Source: an uncultured Nitrospirota bacterium
GTDB taxonomy: Bacteria > CG2-30-53-67
Reading direction: 5' to 3'
DNA length: 64,000 nt
NCBI GenBank assembly: GCA_947259355.1
Contig: CAMYMF010000004.1
Span: 1-64,000 of the forward strand
Shown: one piece after another, positions 55,024 to 64,000 of the stretch
Layout: every line of letters starts with the position of its first letter
Position numbering within the stretch: position 1 is the first letter of the stretch
Program-made: the position numbers and the translations under genes
Notes under the pieces: generated by a model
What the model saw: only the letters and a program-made list of their open reading frames with translations
Database searches by the model: none
What the model was told of the DNA's origin: nothing

Positions 55024-58000
55024 ATGTCCCCCTTGGTCTCTCTTTTCAACCAGGAGCCTCTCTCGGAGGCAGCCAAGACCCTGCTGGGCGAGCATGGTCT
55101 GCAAGGCACCCGCACTGTGGCGAAAAACCTGCGGGCCATCGTCTCGGCGCTGCCCTCTTCGGTGGATCCCGAGAACTTCCTGGCGAGCGTTCTCAAGAAT
55201 GTGAAAGAGACGGCTGACCCGGGGCAGGCCCTCAACCAGCTGGAACGCTTCCTGCAGAACATCGACTCGCCCGAAGAGGTCTTTTCTCTCCTCGTCGAGA
55301 ATCAGACATCACTGCGGCACCTGAGCATCCTCTTCGGCGCCAGCCCTTACCTCAGCGGCATCCTCATTCAGAACCCCCACTTGCTGTGCTGGTTGATGCA
55401 GGAGCAGATTTGGAAAGCCCCTCCGGACCGGGAATCATTGGTTCGCGAACTCCTTGCCGCTTGCCGGGGGATCCAGGATATTGCAGCGGCTTACCCAATC
55501 CTTCGCAACGTCAAGAAACGGGAGATGCTCAGGATCGGAGCCCGGGACCTGACGGGCTTTGCCGATCTCACCGAAACCATCGATGCTCTGAGTATCCTGG
55601 CGGAAGCCACCCTGGAGGCCAGTTATGGGGTGGCAGACCGCTTCCTCAAGTTGCGCTACGGCACGCCCATGATGACGGACGACAGCGGTGCCACACAGGA
55701 ATGCCCCTTTACGGTTCTCGGCATGGGAAAACTGGGCGGGGAGGAGCTCAATTTCAGCTCCGATGTTGATCTGCTCTACCTCTATGAATCAGACTGGGGG
55801 GAGACCACCGGTGTGACCGATGCTACGGGGCAGGTGCGGGGCCGCGTCGACAATCATGTCTACTTCGTGCGGCTTTCGGAAATGATTACCGATCTGATGC
55901 ATGCCTCGACAGAAGACGGCTTCGTCTTTCGCGTTGACCTGCGACTGCGACCCGAAGGGGCGCAGGGACCTGTGGCTTCTTCGCTGCGAAGCTACGAGCT
56001 ATATTACGAGTCCTTTGGCCAGACCTGGGAGCGCGCCGCCCATCTCAAACACCGACCTGTGGCCGGTGACATGGCTCTGGGCCGCGAGTTCGAAAAACTG
56101 CTCACCCCCTTTGTCTATCGCAAGTATTTCGATTACACCGCCATCGACGAGCTACGTGAAATGAAACGGCGCATCGTGCGTCAACTCGTGACCAAACCAG
56201 GCCGCGGCTTCAACGTCAAGCTGGGCGAGGGGGGTATCCGGGAAATCGAGTTCTTTGTTCAGACCCTTCAGCTGCTCTACGGCGGGCGACTCACGTGGAT
56301 CCGCCAGAAGAACACCCTGCGGGCCCTGCACAGACTGTGCGACAAGGAGTTGATCACCTACGACGATTTCTCCGCGCTCTTCGCGGCCTACACCTTTCTG
56401 CGCGACGTGGAGCACAAGCTGCAGATCGAAAACCAGCTGCAGCTCCAGACCCTTCCCACGGAACCAGCCAAACTCGATGGGCTGGCCCGGCGGTGCGGTT
56501 TTCCAACACGCACCGTTTTTCTGGAAGAGCTGGACCGCCATCGGCACAAGGTGCAAGAGCGCTTCGACAATCTGCTGCACGAAAAGGCCGAGCCCCTCTC
56601 CGGCAACGACTCCCCCGTGGCGGCCGTGGTGCGAGGCACGCTGGAGGAGGCCGAAAGTTACCAGCAGTTGACGGCGCTCGGATTCTGCGATGCCCGCCTG
56701 GCGCACAAGAACCTCCAGCTGCTGCGCGAGGGGCCCCCTTACGCCCACAGCTCCTCACGGTCACGCGCACTCTTTCTGACGATCGGTCCCACCCTGCTGG
56801 AGGCCCTTGGCACCTCGCCCGATCCAGACATGGCCCTGAACAATCTGGAACGTTTTGTTTCAGGCTATGGTGCCCGAGAGCCTTTCTACGCCATGCTCGG
56901 CGCCAACCCCGAAGCCATGCAGCGGGTGGTCTCGCTCTTCAGCACGAGCAGCTATCTCTCCCATCTGCTGATTCGTCACCCCGACTATATCGACGTTCTC
57001 TTCGGGGAGGCTTTGACGGAGCCGACACCTGAGCGCAGCCGGCTGCTGCACAACCTCACTGCAAGACTCGAGCAGAAGACAACGGCGAGCTCTCGGCTCG
57101 ACACAATCCGTCGATTCAAACACAGAGAGGAAATGAAAATAGGCTTTCGGGACATTCTCACAAACGCGGAGCTCCGGGAGACATCCCTGGCGTTGAGCCG
57201 CCTCGCTGAAGTCTGTCTGGAAGCCGCCTATGTGCTGGCACTGGCGGAGCTGCAAGCCGAATTCGGGTCCCCCGCCATCAGCGGAACATCTCCGGGAATC
57301 GCAATACTCGGGGCGGGAAAGCTCGGTTCGGAGGAGCTCAGCTACGGATCCGATCTGGACCTGCTCTTTGTCTACGCCGGCGACGGCGAAACCAGCGGCG
57401 CGACCTCCATCTCGAACCGAGACTTCTTCGCCCGGCTCGCGGGGCGCGTCGTGGCCGTTCTGACCGCGCTCACCGCAGAGGGACTCGCCTACCGGGTGGA
57501 TCTGAGACTGCGACCCCTGGGCGAGTCGGGCCCGCTGGTCCCGTCTCTGGACAGCTATCGGAGCTACTTTGAACGCAACCTTCAGCCCTGGGAGCGCCAA
57601 GCCATGACCCGCTGCCGGTTCTGTGCCGGCCACCGGGAAACAGGCCGGGCCCTGCTGGCGTTACTGGAAGAGACCCTCTTCGGCGCTGCGCCGCCGCCCG
57701 ACCTGCGCGAACAGGTCTTCGAGATGCGCATGCGCATTGAACGGGAGAAGTCCCAGCGGGCCGACGGGCAGCTCTACTTCAAGACCGGTGCCGGTGGCCT
57801 GGTAGATATCGAATTCATCGTGCAATATCTGCAGCTTCAACGGGGGCATGACACCCCGGCACTGCGATGGTGCAGCCCCCTGGAGACCCTGGCCCTGGCC
57901 GAGCAGAAGGGTCTTCTATCCGAAGCCGATCGAGCCGCGCTGGAGGAAGCTTACCTGTTCCTGCGGCGCCTCGAAAGCCGCGCCCGTATCGTCCAGGACC

Positions 58001-58173
58001 GTCCCATCACGTCCCTCTTTTCCGATGCGGACAAAAACCGTGCCCTCGCGTTGCGCATGGGTTACCCCGCAGATGCCGATCGCCCCCCGGGCCAGCAGCT
58101 TTTGGACGACTACCAGGCGATGACGGAAAGGACCCGGCAAATCTTTCTCCGGCTGCTGGGACCCTCAGCGTGA
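55024..58173 (+). CDS. glnE: Bifunctional glutamine synthetase adenylyltransferase/deadenylase
   Basis: A 1049-residue two-headed regulator of glutamine synthetase. The N-terminal (deadenylylating) nucleotidyltransferase core is GMGKLGGEELNFSSDVDL (about 237-254) and the C-terminal (adenylylating) core is GAGKLGSEELSYGSDLDL (about 763-780). Each is followed by RVDLRLRP and a GlnD-PII-type helical region (GGIREIEFFVQ, GGLVDIEFIVQ). Both catalytic heads look intact. It implies PII-linked nitrogen control of a GS-I enzyme encoded elsewhere. Confidence 0.96.
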   Translation: MSPLVSLFNQEPLSEAAKTLLGEHGLQGTRTVAKNLRAIVSALPSSVDPENFLASVLKNVKETADPGQALNQLERFLQNIDSPEEVFSLLVENQTSLRHLSILFGASPYLSGILIQNPHLLCWLMQEQIWKAPPDRESLVRELLAACRGIQDIAAAYPILRNVKKREMLRIGARDLTGFADLTETIDALSILAEATLEASYGVADRFLKLRYGTPMMTDDSGATQECPFTVLGMGKLGGEELNFSSDVDLLYLYESDWGETTGVTDATGQVRGRVDNHVYFVRLSEMITDLMHASTEDGFVFRVDLRLRPEGAQGPVASSLRSYELYYESFGQTWERAAHLKHRPVAGDMALGREFEKLLTPFVYRKYFDYTAIDELREMKRRIVRQLVTKPGRGFNVKLGEGGIREIEFFVQTLQLLYGGRLTWIRQKNTLRALHRLCDKELITYDDFSALFAAYTFLRDVEHKLQIENQLQLQTLPTEPAKLDGLARRCGFPTRTVFLEELDRHRHKVQERFDNLLHEKAEPLSGNDSPVAAVVRGTLEEAESYQQLTALGFCDARLAHKNLQLLREGPPYAHSSSRSRALFLTIGPTLLEALGTSPDPDMALNNLERFVSGYGAREPFYAMLGANPEAMQRVVSLFSTSSYLSHLLIRHPDYIDVLFGEALTEPTPERSRLLHNLTARLEQKTTASSRLDTIRRFKHREEMKIGFRDILTNAELRETSLALSRLAEVCLEAAYVLALAELQAEFGSPAISGTSPGIAILGAGKLGSEELSYGSDLDLLFVYAGDGETSGATSISNRDFFARLAGRVVAVLTALTAEGLAYRVDLRLRPLGESGPLVPSLDSYRSYFERNLQPWERQAMTRCRFCAGHRETGRALLALLEETLFGAAPPPDLREQVFEMRMRIEREKSQRADGQLYFKTGAGGLVDIEFIVQYLQLQRGHDTPALRWCSPLETLALAEQKGLLSEADRAALEEAYLFLRRLESRARIVQDRPITSLFSDADKNRALALRMGYPADADRPPGQQLLDDYQAMTERTRQIFLRLLGPSA

Positions 58174-58218
58174 GGCTTCGCCCATCGGATCCCCAGAGAC
58201 ATTCAACGTTGAAAAGGA

Positions 58219-58247
58219 TTGACACCGTCCGGACGTTATTATATTTT
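58219..58247 (+). promoter_or_regulatory. Sigma-70-type promoter for ilvE
   Basis: TTGACA (58219-58224), a 17-nt spacer and TATTTT (58242-58247). The ATG is about 33 nt beyond the predicted start. Confidence 0.65.
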
Positions 58248-58287
58248 CTCCCCGACACCAAGCAGACGGGCTGAAAAGGACAGACGC

Positions 58288-59202
58288 ATGATTGAAGCGG
58301 CATCGACCATTTGGATGGACGGCGATTTTGTCCCGTGGCAAGAGGCGCAGGTGCATGTCCTGACCCATACCCTACATTATGGCCTGGGGGTCTTTGAGGG
58401 CATTCGCTGCTATCAGATCGACGGCGGCTCTGCGGTGTTTCGTCTGGCGGAACATGTGGACCGGCTCTTTGCCTCAGCCCATATCATGCAGATGACGATT
58501 CCCTTTTCCCGTGAAGAGACCGCGGCGGCCATTGTTGAGACCATCCGGGTCAACACACTGAAGGAGTGTTACATCCGCCCCATCGCTTTCATCGGTTACG
58601 GCGACATGGGCCTTTACGTCAAGGACAATCCCATCCATCTCGCCATCGCCGCCTGGCCTTGGGGGACCTATCTTGGTGAGGAGGGTCTGCGAAAAGGCAT
58701 CCGGGTCATGGTCTCGTCCTTCACCCGCTCCCACGTCAATACCATCATGACGAAAGCCAAAGCCTGCGGCGCCTACATCAACTCGCAGCTCGCCAAACGT
58801 GAAGCCGTTCTTCACGGCTACAATGAAGCCCTGTTGCTCGACAGCGAGGGCTACGTTTCGGAAGGCCCCGGTGAAAACATCTTCATCGTGCGCAGCGGGG
58901 CGCTCAAGACAACGCCGCTGACCTCCATTCTGGAAGGGATCACTCGAGACTCGGTCATGACCCTGGCCCGCGAGGCCGGTCTGGAGATTCGGGAAGAGCG
59001 CTTTACCCGGGATGAGCTCTACGTGTCGGAGGAAGCTTTCTTCGTGGGCACGGCCGCGGAGGTCACCCCTATCCGGGAGATCGACGGCCGCGTCATCGGC
59101 ACCGGGGAGCCGGGTCCCGTTACCCGCAGGATCCAGGCGAGCTACTTCGATGCCGTCCACGGCAAGAACCCGCATCATCCCACCTGGCTCACCGCCGTGT
59201 GA
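58288..59202 (+). CDS. ilvE: Branched-chain amino acid aminotransferase
   Basis: A 304-residue fold-type IV PLP enzyme for the last step of valine, leucine and isoleucine synthesis. [32 protein letters not shown], the PLP lysine in [17 protein letters not shown] (about 152-168) and [10 protein letters not shown] are present. The ATG at 58288 has AAGGA upstream; longer frames include the promoter. It converges on lgt with a 7-bp gap. Confidence 0.93.
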   Translation: MIEAASTIWMDGDFVPWQEAQVHVLTHTLHYGLGVFEGIRCYQIDGGSAVFRLAEHVDRLFASAHIMQMTIPFSREETAAAIVETIRVNTLKECYIRPIAFIGYGDMGLYVKDNPIHLAIAAWPWGTYLGEEGLRKGIRVMVSSFTRSHVNTIMTKAKACGAYINSQLAKREAVLHGYNEALLLDSEGYVSEGPGENIFIVRSGALKTTPLTSILEGITRDSVMTLAREAGLEIREERFTRDELYVSEEAFFVGTAAEVTPIREIDGRVIGTGEPGPVTRRIQASYFDAVHGKNPHHPTWLTAV

Positions 59203-59209
59203 GAACCCC

Positions 59210-59989
59210 CTACGCGGATCGTACCGACGCGGATCGGACCCGCAGATAATAATAAACAGACAAAACGCAAACGGCCACACTGATGGCCTGGGATGTGGAG
59301 AGCATGCCACCCAACAACGCGCCCCGGGGATCGCCGCGAAAGATTTCAATGGCAGCGCGCAGCAGCGGATAGAGGATGCCGTAGAGGAGCATGACCTGCC
59401 CGTCGAAACGTTGTCTGCGCCCGACCCCGTAGAGCACGAGAAAAAGCAGAAAGTTCCCGAACGACGAGTAGAGCTGGGTGGGGTGGAGGGTGAGACCAAG
59501 TTTCTCCGGCGACACCAGGGAACCGGGGTCGGTGAAGACAATTCCCCAGGGAACGCTCGTCTCCTTGCCGTAGCAGCAGCCGGCCGAGAGACAGCCGAAG
59601 CGCCCCACCACTTGCGCGAGGGCCAGGGCGGGGGCGATGATGTCCCCCACCTTCAGCACCGGCATGGCATGCTTGCGCAGATACGCAATGGCCGTCACGA
59701 CCGCGAGAATCAGCCCCCCGTAGAACACCAGTCCCCCCTCCCAAATCTTGAAGATGCGCAGGGGATGCTCCAGGAAGTAGCGATATTCCACTATGATGAA
59801 GAGGATTCGGGCGCCGATGATCGCCGATAGCGTCACATAGAAAGCGAGATCGAGCATCCGCTCGGGATCAATCCCCTCCTGTTTGGCACGTCGCAAACTC
59901 CAGAGGATGGCGACGAAGAACGCCGCGGCCACAAAAACGCCGTAGGTGTGCAGTGTGAAAGGTCCAAGTTTGATCAGTTCGGGATGCAT
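59210..59989 (-). CDS. lgt: Prolipoprotein diacylglyceryl transferase
   Basis: A 259-residue inner-membrane enzyme that attaches diacylglycerol to lipobox Cys. Seven TM segments are predicted, and the phosphatidylglycerol motif GRFGCLSAGCCYGKET (about 128-143) has the essential Arg; HPTQLYSS follows. It overlaps lspA by 1 bp, so both enzymes of lipoprotein maturation are made together. Several lipoproteins in this window would be their substrates. Confidence 0.95.
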   Translation of the reverse strand: MHPELIKLGPFTLHTYGVFVAAAFFVAILWSLRRAKQEGIDPERMLDLAFYVTLSAIIGARILFIIVEYRYFLEHPLRIFKIWEGGLVFYGGLILAVVTAIAYLRKHAMPVLKVGDIIAPALALAQVVGRFGCLSAGCCYGKETSVPWGIVFTDPGSLVSPEKLGLTLHPTQLYSSFGNFLLFLVLYGVGRRQRFDGQVMLLYGILYPLLRAAIEIFRGDPRGALLGGMLSTSQAISVAVCVLSVYYYLRVRSASVRSA

Positions 59990-60480
59990 CAGTTCTGCAC
60001 GCTCCCTTCCCGCCGGGCCGACAGGACCGCATCGAGAATCAGCAGCCCCACGCCAATGCTGATGGCCGAGTCGGCGATGTTAAAGGCGGGCCAATGATAC
60101 TGTCGGTAGTAGATATCGATAAAGTCCACCACTTCCCCGAATCGAACCCGGTCAATCATATTCCCCACGGCCCCGCCGAGCACGAGGGTAAGTCCCACCT
60201 GGAGCAGCACGTTGTCGCGGGCACGCTGAAAGTAAAAGAGCAGCACCAGGATGATGGCGATCAGAGAGACCCCCAGAAAGAAGGGGATCCGGAAACTTTC
60301 GGACAAGGTTGAGAGTATTCCGAAAGCCGCGCCGGGATTCATCACGAAGGTGAGGTTGAAGAAACCGTCGAGGACAGGTATCGACTGGCCGACACGCATC
60401 TCCTTCAAGACCAGGTATTTGGTCACCTGATCCAGCAATACCGTCAGGGTGGTGATGATGACAAAGCGTCCGATGAACAA
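59989..60480 (-). CDS. lspA: Lipoprotein signal peptidase
   Basis: A 163-residue, four-TM aspartic protease. The catalytic pair lies in GNMIDRVRFGEVVDFI (about 114-129) and FNIADSAISIG (about 142-152). It is 26 bp downstream of ileS, a conserved pairing, and precedes lgt. Confidence 0.96.
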   Translation of the reverse strand: MFIGRFVIITTLTVLLDQVTKYLVLKEMRVGQSIPVLDGFFNLTFVMNPGAAFGILSTLSESFRIPFFLGVSLIAIILVLLFYFQRARDNVLLQVGLTLVLGGAVGNMIDRVRFGEVVDFIDIYYRQYHWPAFNIADSAISIGVGLLILDAVLSARREGSVQN

Positions 60481-60506
60481 TTCGACCTCATCAGATCTTC
60501 CCGATC

Positions 60507-63314
60507 TTAAGAAGACAACTCCAGCTGGCGCACAATCCCGGCACAGCGCCCACAGATCTCGGGATGTCCCGGGTCCGCACCGACGTTCTCCCGGTAAGTC
60601 CAGCAGCGTTCACACTTGCGACCTCGGGCAGGCTGCACGGCGATGCGAACCCCCTCGAGCTCTTCGGCGGCAGGCGCCCCGTCGGGGGCCTCCGCCAGGG
60701 GGCGCAGCGTCACACGGGAGACAATGAGAATCTCTGCGAGCAGTGCGGCATAAGGCCGAAGTCTTTCGAGCCAGGCCTCCGACAAGTAGAGTGCCACCGA
60801 AGCATCCAGAGAGAGTCCGATCACCTTCTCCCGCCGCGCCGCTTCCAGCACCCGGGTCACCTCCCCACGTACCTGAAAGATCCCGTCCCACCGGGCCGCC
60901 AGGGCATCGTCTCGGTCCCCCCGATTGGGCTCGGGAAAGGCCGCCAGATGGACCGACGAGGCCGAGGTCCCCTTGGGAATAGCCAGCCAGATTTCCTCCG
61001 CCGTGAAGCTCAAAATGGGCGCCATGAGCCGCGTGACGACTGTCACCATTTCAAAGAGTACGGTCTGGGCGGAGCGCCGCGCGGGTGCTTCGGGCACTAA
61101 GATGTACAGCCGGTCCTTGAGAATATCGAGATAGCGCGCACTCAGCTCCACGGTACAGAAGTGATAGAGCGCATGGTAGATGGTGTGAAAGGAGAATCGC
61201 TCATAGGCGCCATCGACTTTCTCGACGAGCTGCTGCAGTTTGTGCAGGGCCCATCGGTCGAGCTCTGTCATCTCCTCGCGCGCCACCCCGTCCGACACGG
61301 GATCGAAGTCGGCCAGATTGCCAAGGATGAACCGGGCCGTGTTGCGAATCTTCCGGTAGGCCTCCACCGTTCGTTTGAGGATTTCATTGGAGATCTTGAT
61401 GTCGTCCCGATAGTCCTCCGCCGAGACCCAGAGGCGAAGAATTTCCGCACCGTGCTGTTTGATCACCTGCTCTGGCGCGATGACGTTGCCGATTGATTTG
61501 GACATCTTTTTTCCAGCACCGTCGACGACGAAACCGTGTGTCAGCACTGCCCGGTAGGGCGCTTCCTTGCCGGTGCCGAGCGCTGTCAACAGGGCACTGT
61601 GGAACCAACCCCGATGCTGGTCGCTCCCCTCCAGATACAGGTCCGCCGGATAGGACAGCCCCTCGGCCTGCCGAATCACGGCCGTATGGCTCACGCCCGA
61701 GTCAAACCAGACATCGAGAATATCCTCTTCCTTGGCAAAACGGCCTTCCCCGCACTTGCCGCAGACCGTCCCCTCCGGGAGCAGCGCCGCAGCGTCGCGT
61801 TCAAACCAGATATCCGCACCCGCGGAGGCTACCAGGTCCGCCGCGTGAAAAACGGCTTTTGCATCCATGAGGTATTCTCCGCAGTCACGGCACCGCACAA
61901 TCGCGATGGGTACCCCCCAGCTTCGCTGCCGGGAGATACACCAGTCGGGGCGGTTTTCCACCATGGCAAAGATCCGGTTGCGCCCCCATTCGGGGATCCA
62001 CTGTACGCGCTGCGCAATGGCCTCCAGGGTCCGGGCACGCAGTTCATTGGACTCCATGGAAATAAACCACTGGGCCGTCGCGCGAAAGATGATCGGCTTT
62101 TTGCACCGCCAGCAGTGCGGATACGCATGGCGGACCGTTTCCTCGGCCAACAGGTACCCCGTATCGTCGAGCAGCCGGTTGATGGCACCGTTCGCTTTGA
62201 AAACGAATTGTCCGGCAAACCGGCCCGCCTCCTCGGTGAAGCAGCCCCGGTCGTCGACGGGCGTAAAGACCGGCAGGTCGTAGGTCAGACCGATGACGTA
62301 GTCGTCCTCGCCGTGCCCGGGAGCCGTATGCACACAGCCCGTTCCCTGCTCCAGCGTCACATGTTCGCCGAGAATAATCAGCGAATCTCTGGCCTCAAAG
62401 GGGTGTCGCGCCTTGAGGCCCTCCAGCAACTTTCCGGCGAAGGTGGCGAGGATCTGGTGCGACGTCCGCCCGAAAGCGTCCAGACAAGGGGCCACCCGAT
62501 CTTCGGCAAGAATCAGGACGGCACCCTCCGTCTCCACTGCCGCGTAGCGGTACTCGGGATGCACCGCAACCGCGAGGTTGGCGGGCAGCGTCCAGGGCGT
62601 GGTCGTCCAGATCACCATGGAGACCTCTTTGTCCACCAACGCCGGGACCCGCTCGGCAACGGCCGCCTCCAGGGGAAATCGGACGTAAATGGAGGGCGAC
62701 GCCTCATCCGCATACTCCACTTCCGCTTCCGCCAGAGCTGTCCGGCAGGAGGCGCACCAGTGAATCGGTTTCTTCCCTTTGTAGATACCCCCTCTTTCGA
62801 CAAAACGCCCGAACTCCCGGATGATCGCGCCTTCGTAGGCATGGTCCATGGTCAGGTAAGGCGCCTGCCACTCCCCGAACACGCCGAGCCGCTTGAACTC
62901 CTCTCGCTGGATCTCCACGAAACGGGCGGCGTAATCCCGGCACTGCCTTCGGAATTCGGTCAGGGAGAGATCGTGCTTCTTCGCGCCAAGCTTCTTGTCA
63001 ACCTGCAGCTCAATCGGCAGCCCATGGCAGTCCCAGCCCGGAAGATACTTGGCGAAACAACCCTTCATGTTTTTGTACTTGACGATGATGTCCTTGAGAA
63101 TTTTGTTCAGCGCGTGCCCCATGTGGATGTGTCCGTTGGCGTAGGGAGGACCGTCATGGAGGGTATAGATCACGCCCTCTCGGTTCTTCCGCAGGATCTG
63201 CTCCCACAGAGCCTCTTTCTCCCATCTTTGAAGTAGCTCCGGCTCCCGTTGCGTCAAATTCGCTTTCATGGGAAAGGAAGTCGACGGCAGATTCAATGTC
63301 TCTTTATACTCCAT
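60507..63314 (-). CDS. ileS: Isoleucyl-tRNA synthetase
   Basis: A 935-residue class I synthetase. The HIGH-type motif is in PPYANGHIHMGHAL (about 57-70), the CP1 editing domain is about 190-400 and KMSKS is in GKKMSKSIGN. The C-terminal zinc finger is CERCWTYRENVG with CGRC. This is the bacterial-type IleRS, expected to be mupirocin sensitive. The start at 63314 gives MEYKETLNLPST, as in relatives. No T-box leader is seen in the short 5' region. Confidence 0.96.
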   Translation of the reverse strand: MEYKETLNLPSTSFPMKANLTQREPELLQRWEKEALWEQILRKNREGVIYTLHDGPPYANGHIHMGHALNKILKDIIVKYKNMKGCFAKYLPGWDCHGLPIELQVDKKLGAKKHDLSLTEFRRQCRDYAARFVEIQREEFKRLGVFGEWQAPYLTMDHAYEGAIIREFGRFVERGGIYKGKKPIHWCASCRTALAEAEVEYADEASPSIYVRFPLEAAVAERVPALVDKEVSMVIWTTTPWTLPANLAVAVHPEYRYAAVETEGAVLILAEDRVAPCLDAFGRTSHQILATFAGKLLEGLKARHPFEARDSLIILGEHVTLEQGTGCVHTAPGHGEDDYVIGLTYDLPVFTPVDDRGCFTEEAGRFAGQFVFKANGAINRLLDDTGYLLAEETVRHAYPHCWRCKKPIIFRATAQWFISMESNELRARTLEAIAQRVQWIPEWGRNRIFAMVENRPDWCISRQRSWGVPIAIVRCRDCGEYLMDAKAVFHAADLVASAGADIWFERDAAALLPEGTVCGKCGEGRFAKEEDILDVWFDSGVSHTAVIRQAEGLSYPADLYLEGSDQHRGWFHSALLTALGTGKEAPYRAVLTHGFVVDGAGKKMSKSIGNVIAPEQVIKQHGAEILRLWVSAEDYRDDIKISNEILKRTVEAYRKIRNTARFILGNLADFDPVSDGVAREEMTELDRWALHKLQQLVEKVDGAYERFSFHTIYHALYHFCTVELSARYLDILKDRLYILVPEAPARRSAQTVLFEMVTVVTRLMAPILSFTAEEIWLAIPKGTSASSVHLAAFPEPNRGDRDDALAARWDGIFQVRGEVTRVLEAARREKVIGLSLDASVALYLSEAWLERLRPYAALLAEILIVSRVTLRPLAEAPDGAPAAEELEGVRIAVQPARGRKCERCWTYRENVGADPGHPEICGRCAGIVRQLELSS

Positions 63315-63387
63315 GGCGGCTCTCCGGTAACACGCCCGAAACAACCAAAAAACAGGGGTAACGTTCGTAAGTACGGACAAAATAAAA

Positions 63388-63416
63388 AAATATCAATACG
63401 GCGGCTTCTGTGTCAA
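63388..63416 (-). promoter_or_regulatory. Promoter for ileS-lspA-lgt
   Basis: Minus strand TTGACA (63411-63416), a 17- to 18-nt spacer and ATATTT/TATTTT (63387-63393). The leader is about 65 nt. Confidence 0.55.
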
Positions 63417-63515
63417 TGAAAAAAGCCGACCAGTGGTGAAAGGCAACGCACTACTTCGGTGGGGGTGTCAAAGCTGCACCCGCCGGATTTTGTCTTTCCC
63501 CGCCTGGAAAGCCTG

Positions 63516-63524
63516 TGCTATAGT
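63516..63524 (+). promoter_or_regulatory. Extended -10 element for the cysteine desulfurase
   Basis: TGC-TATAGT (63516-63524), a TGn extended -10, about 30 nt before the TTG start. No clear -35 is visible. Confidence 0.5.
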
Positions 63525-63554
63525 GCTGGATCGGAAAAAGCGGAGAGAACCACC

Positions 63555-64000
63555 TTGCAGAGCATCTACTTGGACCACAATGCAACCACGCCCGTCGATC
63601 CCGCCGTTATGGAGGTCATGGCCGAGACGGCGGCCCATTTCTGGGCGAACCCCTCGAGCGGACATGCGCCCGGACGCCGGGCGCGCGAAGCACTACGTCT
63701 TGCCCACGAGTTTATCGCCGGCTTTATCGGCGCCACTCCCGGGGAGATCGTCGTGACCGGTGGGGGCACGGAATCGGACAATCTGGCGATTTTAGGGGCG
63801 GTTCGGGCCTGCGAGGCCGAGAGACCCCACGTCGTGATTTCCGCAGTGGAACATCACGCCATCCTGGAGAGCTGCACCGTGCTTCGCCGGGAGGGCGTTG
63901 ACATCACCGACATCCCCGTCGACCCGCACGGACGGGTCGATCCCGACGAGGTACAAAAAGCGCTTCGGGACGAAACTGTCCTCGCATCGATCATGCATGC
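63555..64000 (+). CDS. Cysteine desulfurase (NifS/IscS), 5' part only
   Basis: The first 148 codons of a class V PLP aminotransferase-fold desulfurase that supplies sulfur for Fe-S clusters or tRNA thiolation. QSIYLDHNATTPVDPAVMEV, NPSSGHAPGRRAREAL, VVTGGGTESDNLAI and SAVEHHAILES are typical of the NifS group. The gene runs off the window, so the PLP lysine is not seen. The start is most likely the TTG at 63555 (GGAGAG seven nt upstream), giving the usual short N-terminus. Confidence 0.9.
   Translation, partial: MQSIYLDHNATTPVDPAVMEVMAETAAHFWANPSSGHAPGRRAREALRLAHEFIAGFIGATPGEIVVTGGGTESDNLAILGAVRACEAERPHVVISAVEHHAILESCTVLRREGVDITDIPVDPHGRVDPDEVQKALRDETVLASIMH

Noticed and set aside
60564-63236. 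Long plus-strand frames opposite ileS
   Set aside because: The IleRS motifs, editing domain and zinc finger are continuous on the minus strand; the plus frames have no ribosome sites or families.
63315-63400. T-box leader for ileS
   Set aside because: The region from promoter to start codon is under 70 nt, without the T-box sequence or stem I.

Overview
The window looks like a GC-rich (about 60% by eye) chromosome segment of a free-living, Gram-negative, anaerobic-type bacterium, most likely a deltaproteobacterium in the broad sense (Desulfobacterota/Desulfuromonadota). The evidence is the block spoVG - tRNA-Gln - prs - rplY - pth beside ispE, an LL-diaminopimelate aminotransferase route to lysine, a membrane pyrophosphatase, SPL-type radical SAM and 2-hydroxyacyl-CoA dehydratase activator genes, a GEMM-I riboswitch of the Geobacter-like A20 type, and a choice-of-anchor U surface protein. 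Lipoproteins, Lgt, LspA, SurA/PpiD-type foldases and DUF4292/TPR lipoproteins show an outer membrane. The species cannot be named from the sequence alone.

Layout. 0.2-4.4 kb (minus): an AttH/CrtC-like lipocalin-fold secreted protein with a LolD-type ATPase and a fused FtsX-type permease. 4.6-7.0 kb: a TatA/B protein and a TIGR04282 glycosyltransferase (plus), then an orphan ParA ATPase and MobB (minus). 7.0-9.2 kb: an accessory locus framed by a 107-bp direct repeat. Inside it lie a GEMM-like structured RNA with a terminator, a second GEMM-I riboswitch with its own terminator, and one secreted protein. 9.2-18.3 kb (plus): polA, hslV, hslU, argB, argD, argF, argG, closely packed. 18.3-18.5 kb: a MITE-like palindromic element. 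18.7-24.1 kb (plus): mfd and two parvulin-type foldases. 24.1-26.2 kb (minus): a ParB-domain protein translationally coupled to an SPL-like radical SAM protein, divergent from a nucleoside phosphorylase. 27.0-29.2 kb: a COG2509-type flavoprotein and a tiny zinc ribbon. 29.3-34.8 kb (minus): mreB-mreC-mreD-mrdA-rodA, with a PpiD-like foldase divergent from it. 37.1-41.9 kb (minus): rpsF-rpsR-murA-dapB-dapL-cheW. 42.1-50.7 kb (minus): a TPR lipoprotein, DUF4292 lipoprotein, ispE, spoVG, tRNA-Gln, prs, rplY, pth, hppA. 51.0-53.3 kb (plus): an ABC-2 exporter pair and a DksA/TraR protein. 53.4-59.2 kb: an orphan dehydratase activator (minus), a HAMP membrane protein, glnE and ilvE (plus). 59.2-63.3 kb (minus): ileS-lspA-lgt. 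The right edge cuts a cysteine desulfurase.

Most of the window is housekeeping: DNA replication and transcription-coupled repair, proteolysis, arginine and lysine synthesis, peptidoglycan and cell shape, isoprenoid precursors, PRPP, translation, nitrogen control and lipoprotein maturation. The unusual parts are the riboswitch locus at 7.0-9.2 kb, the ParB-domain/SPL pair at 24.1-26.2 kb, the orphan activator, and several families of short dispersed repeats beside gene ends.
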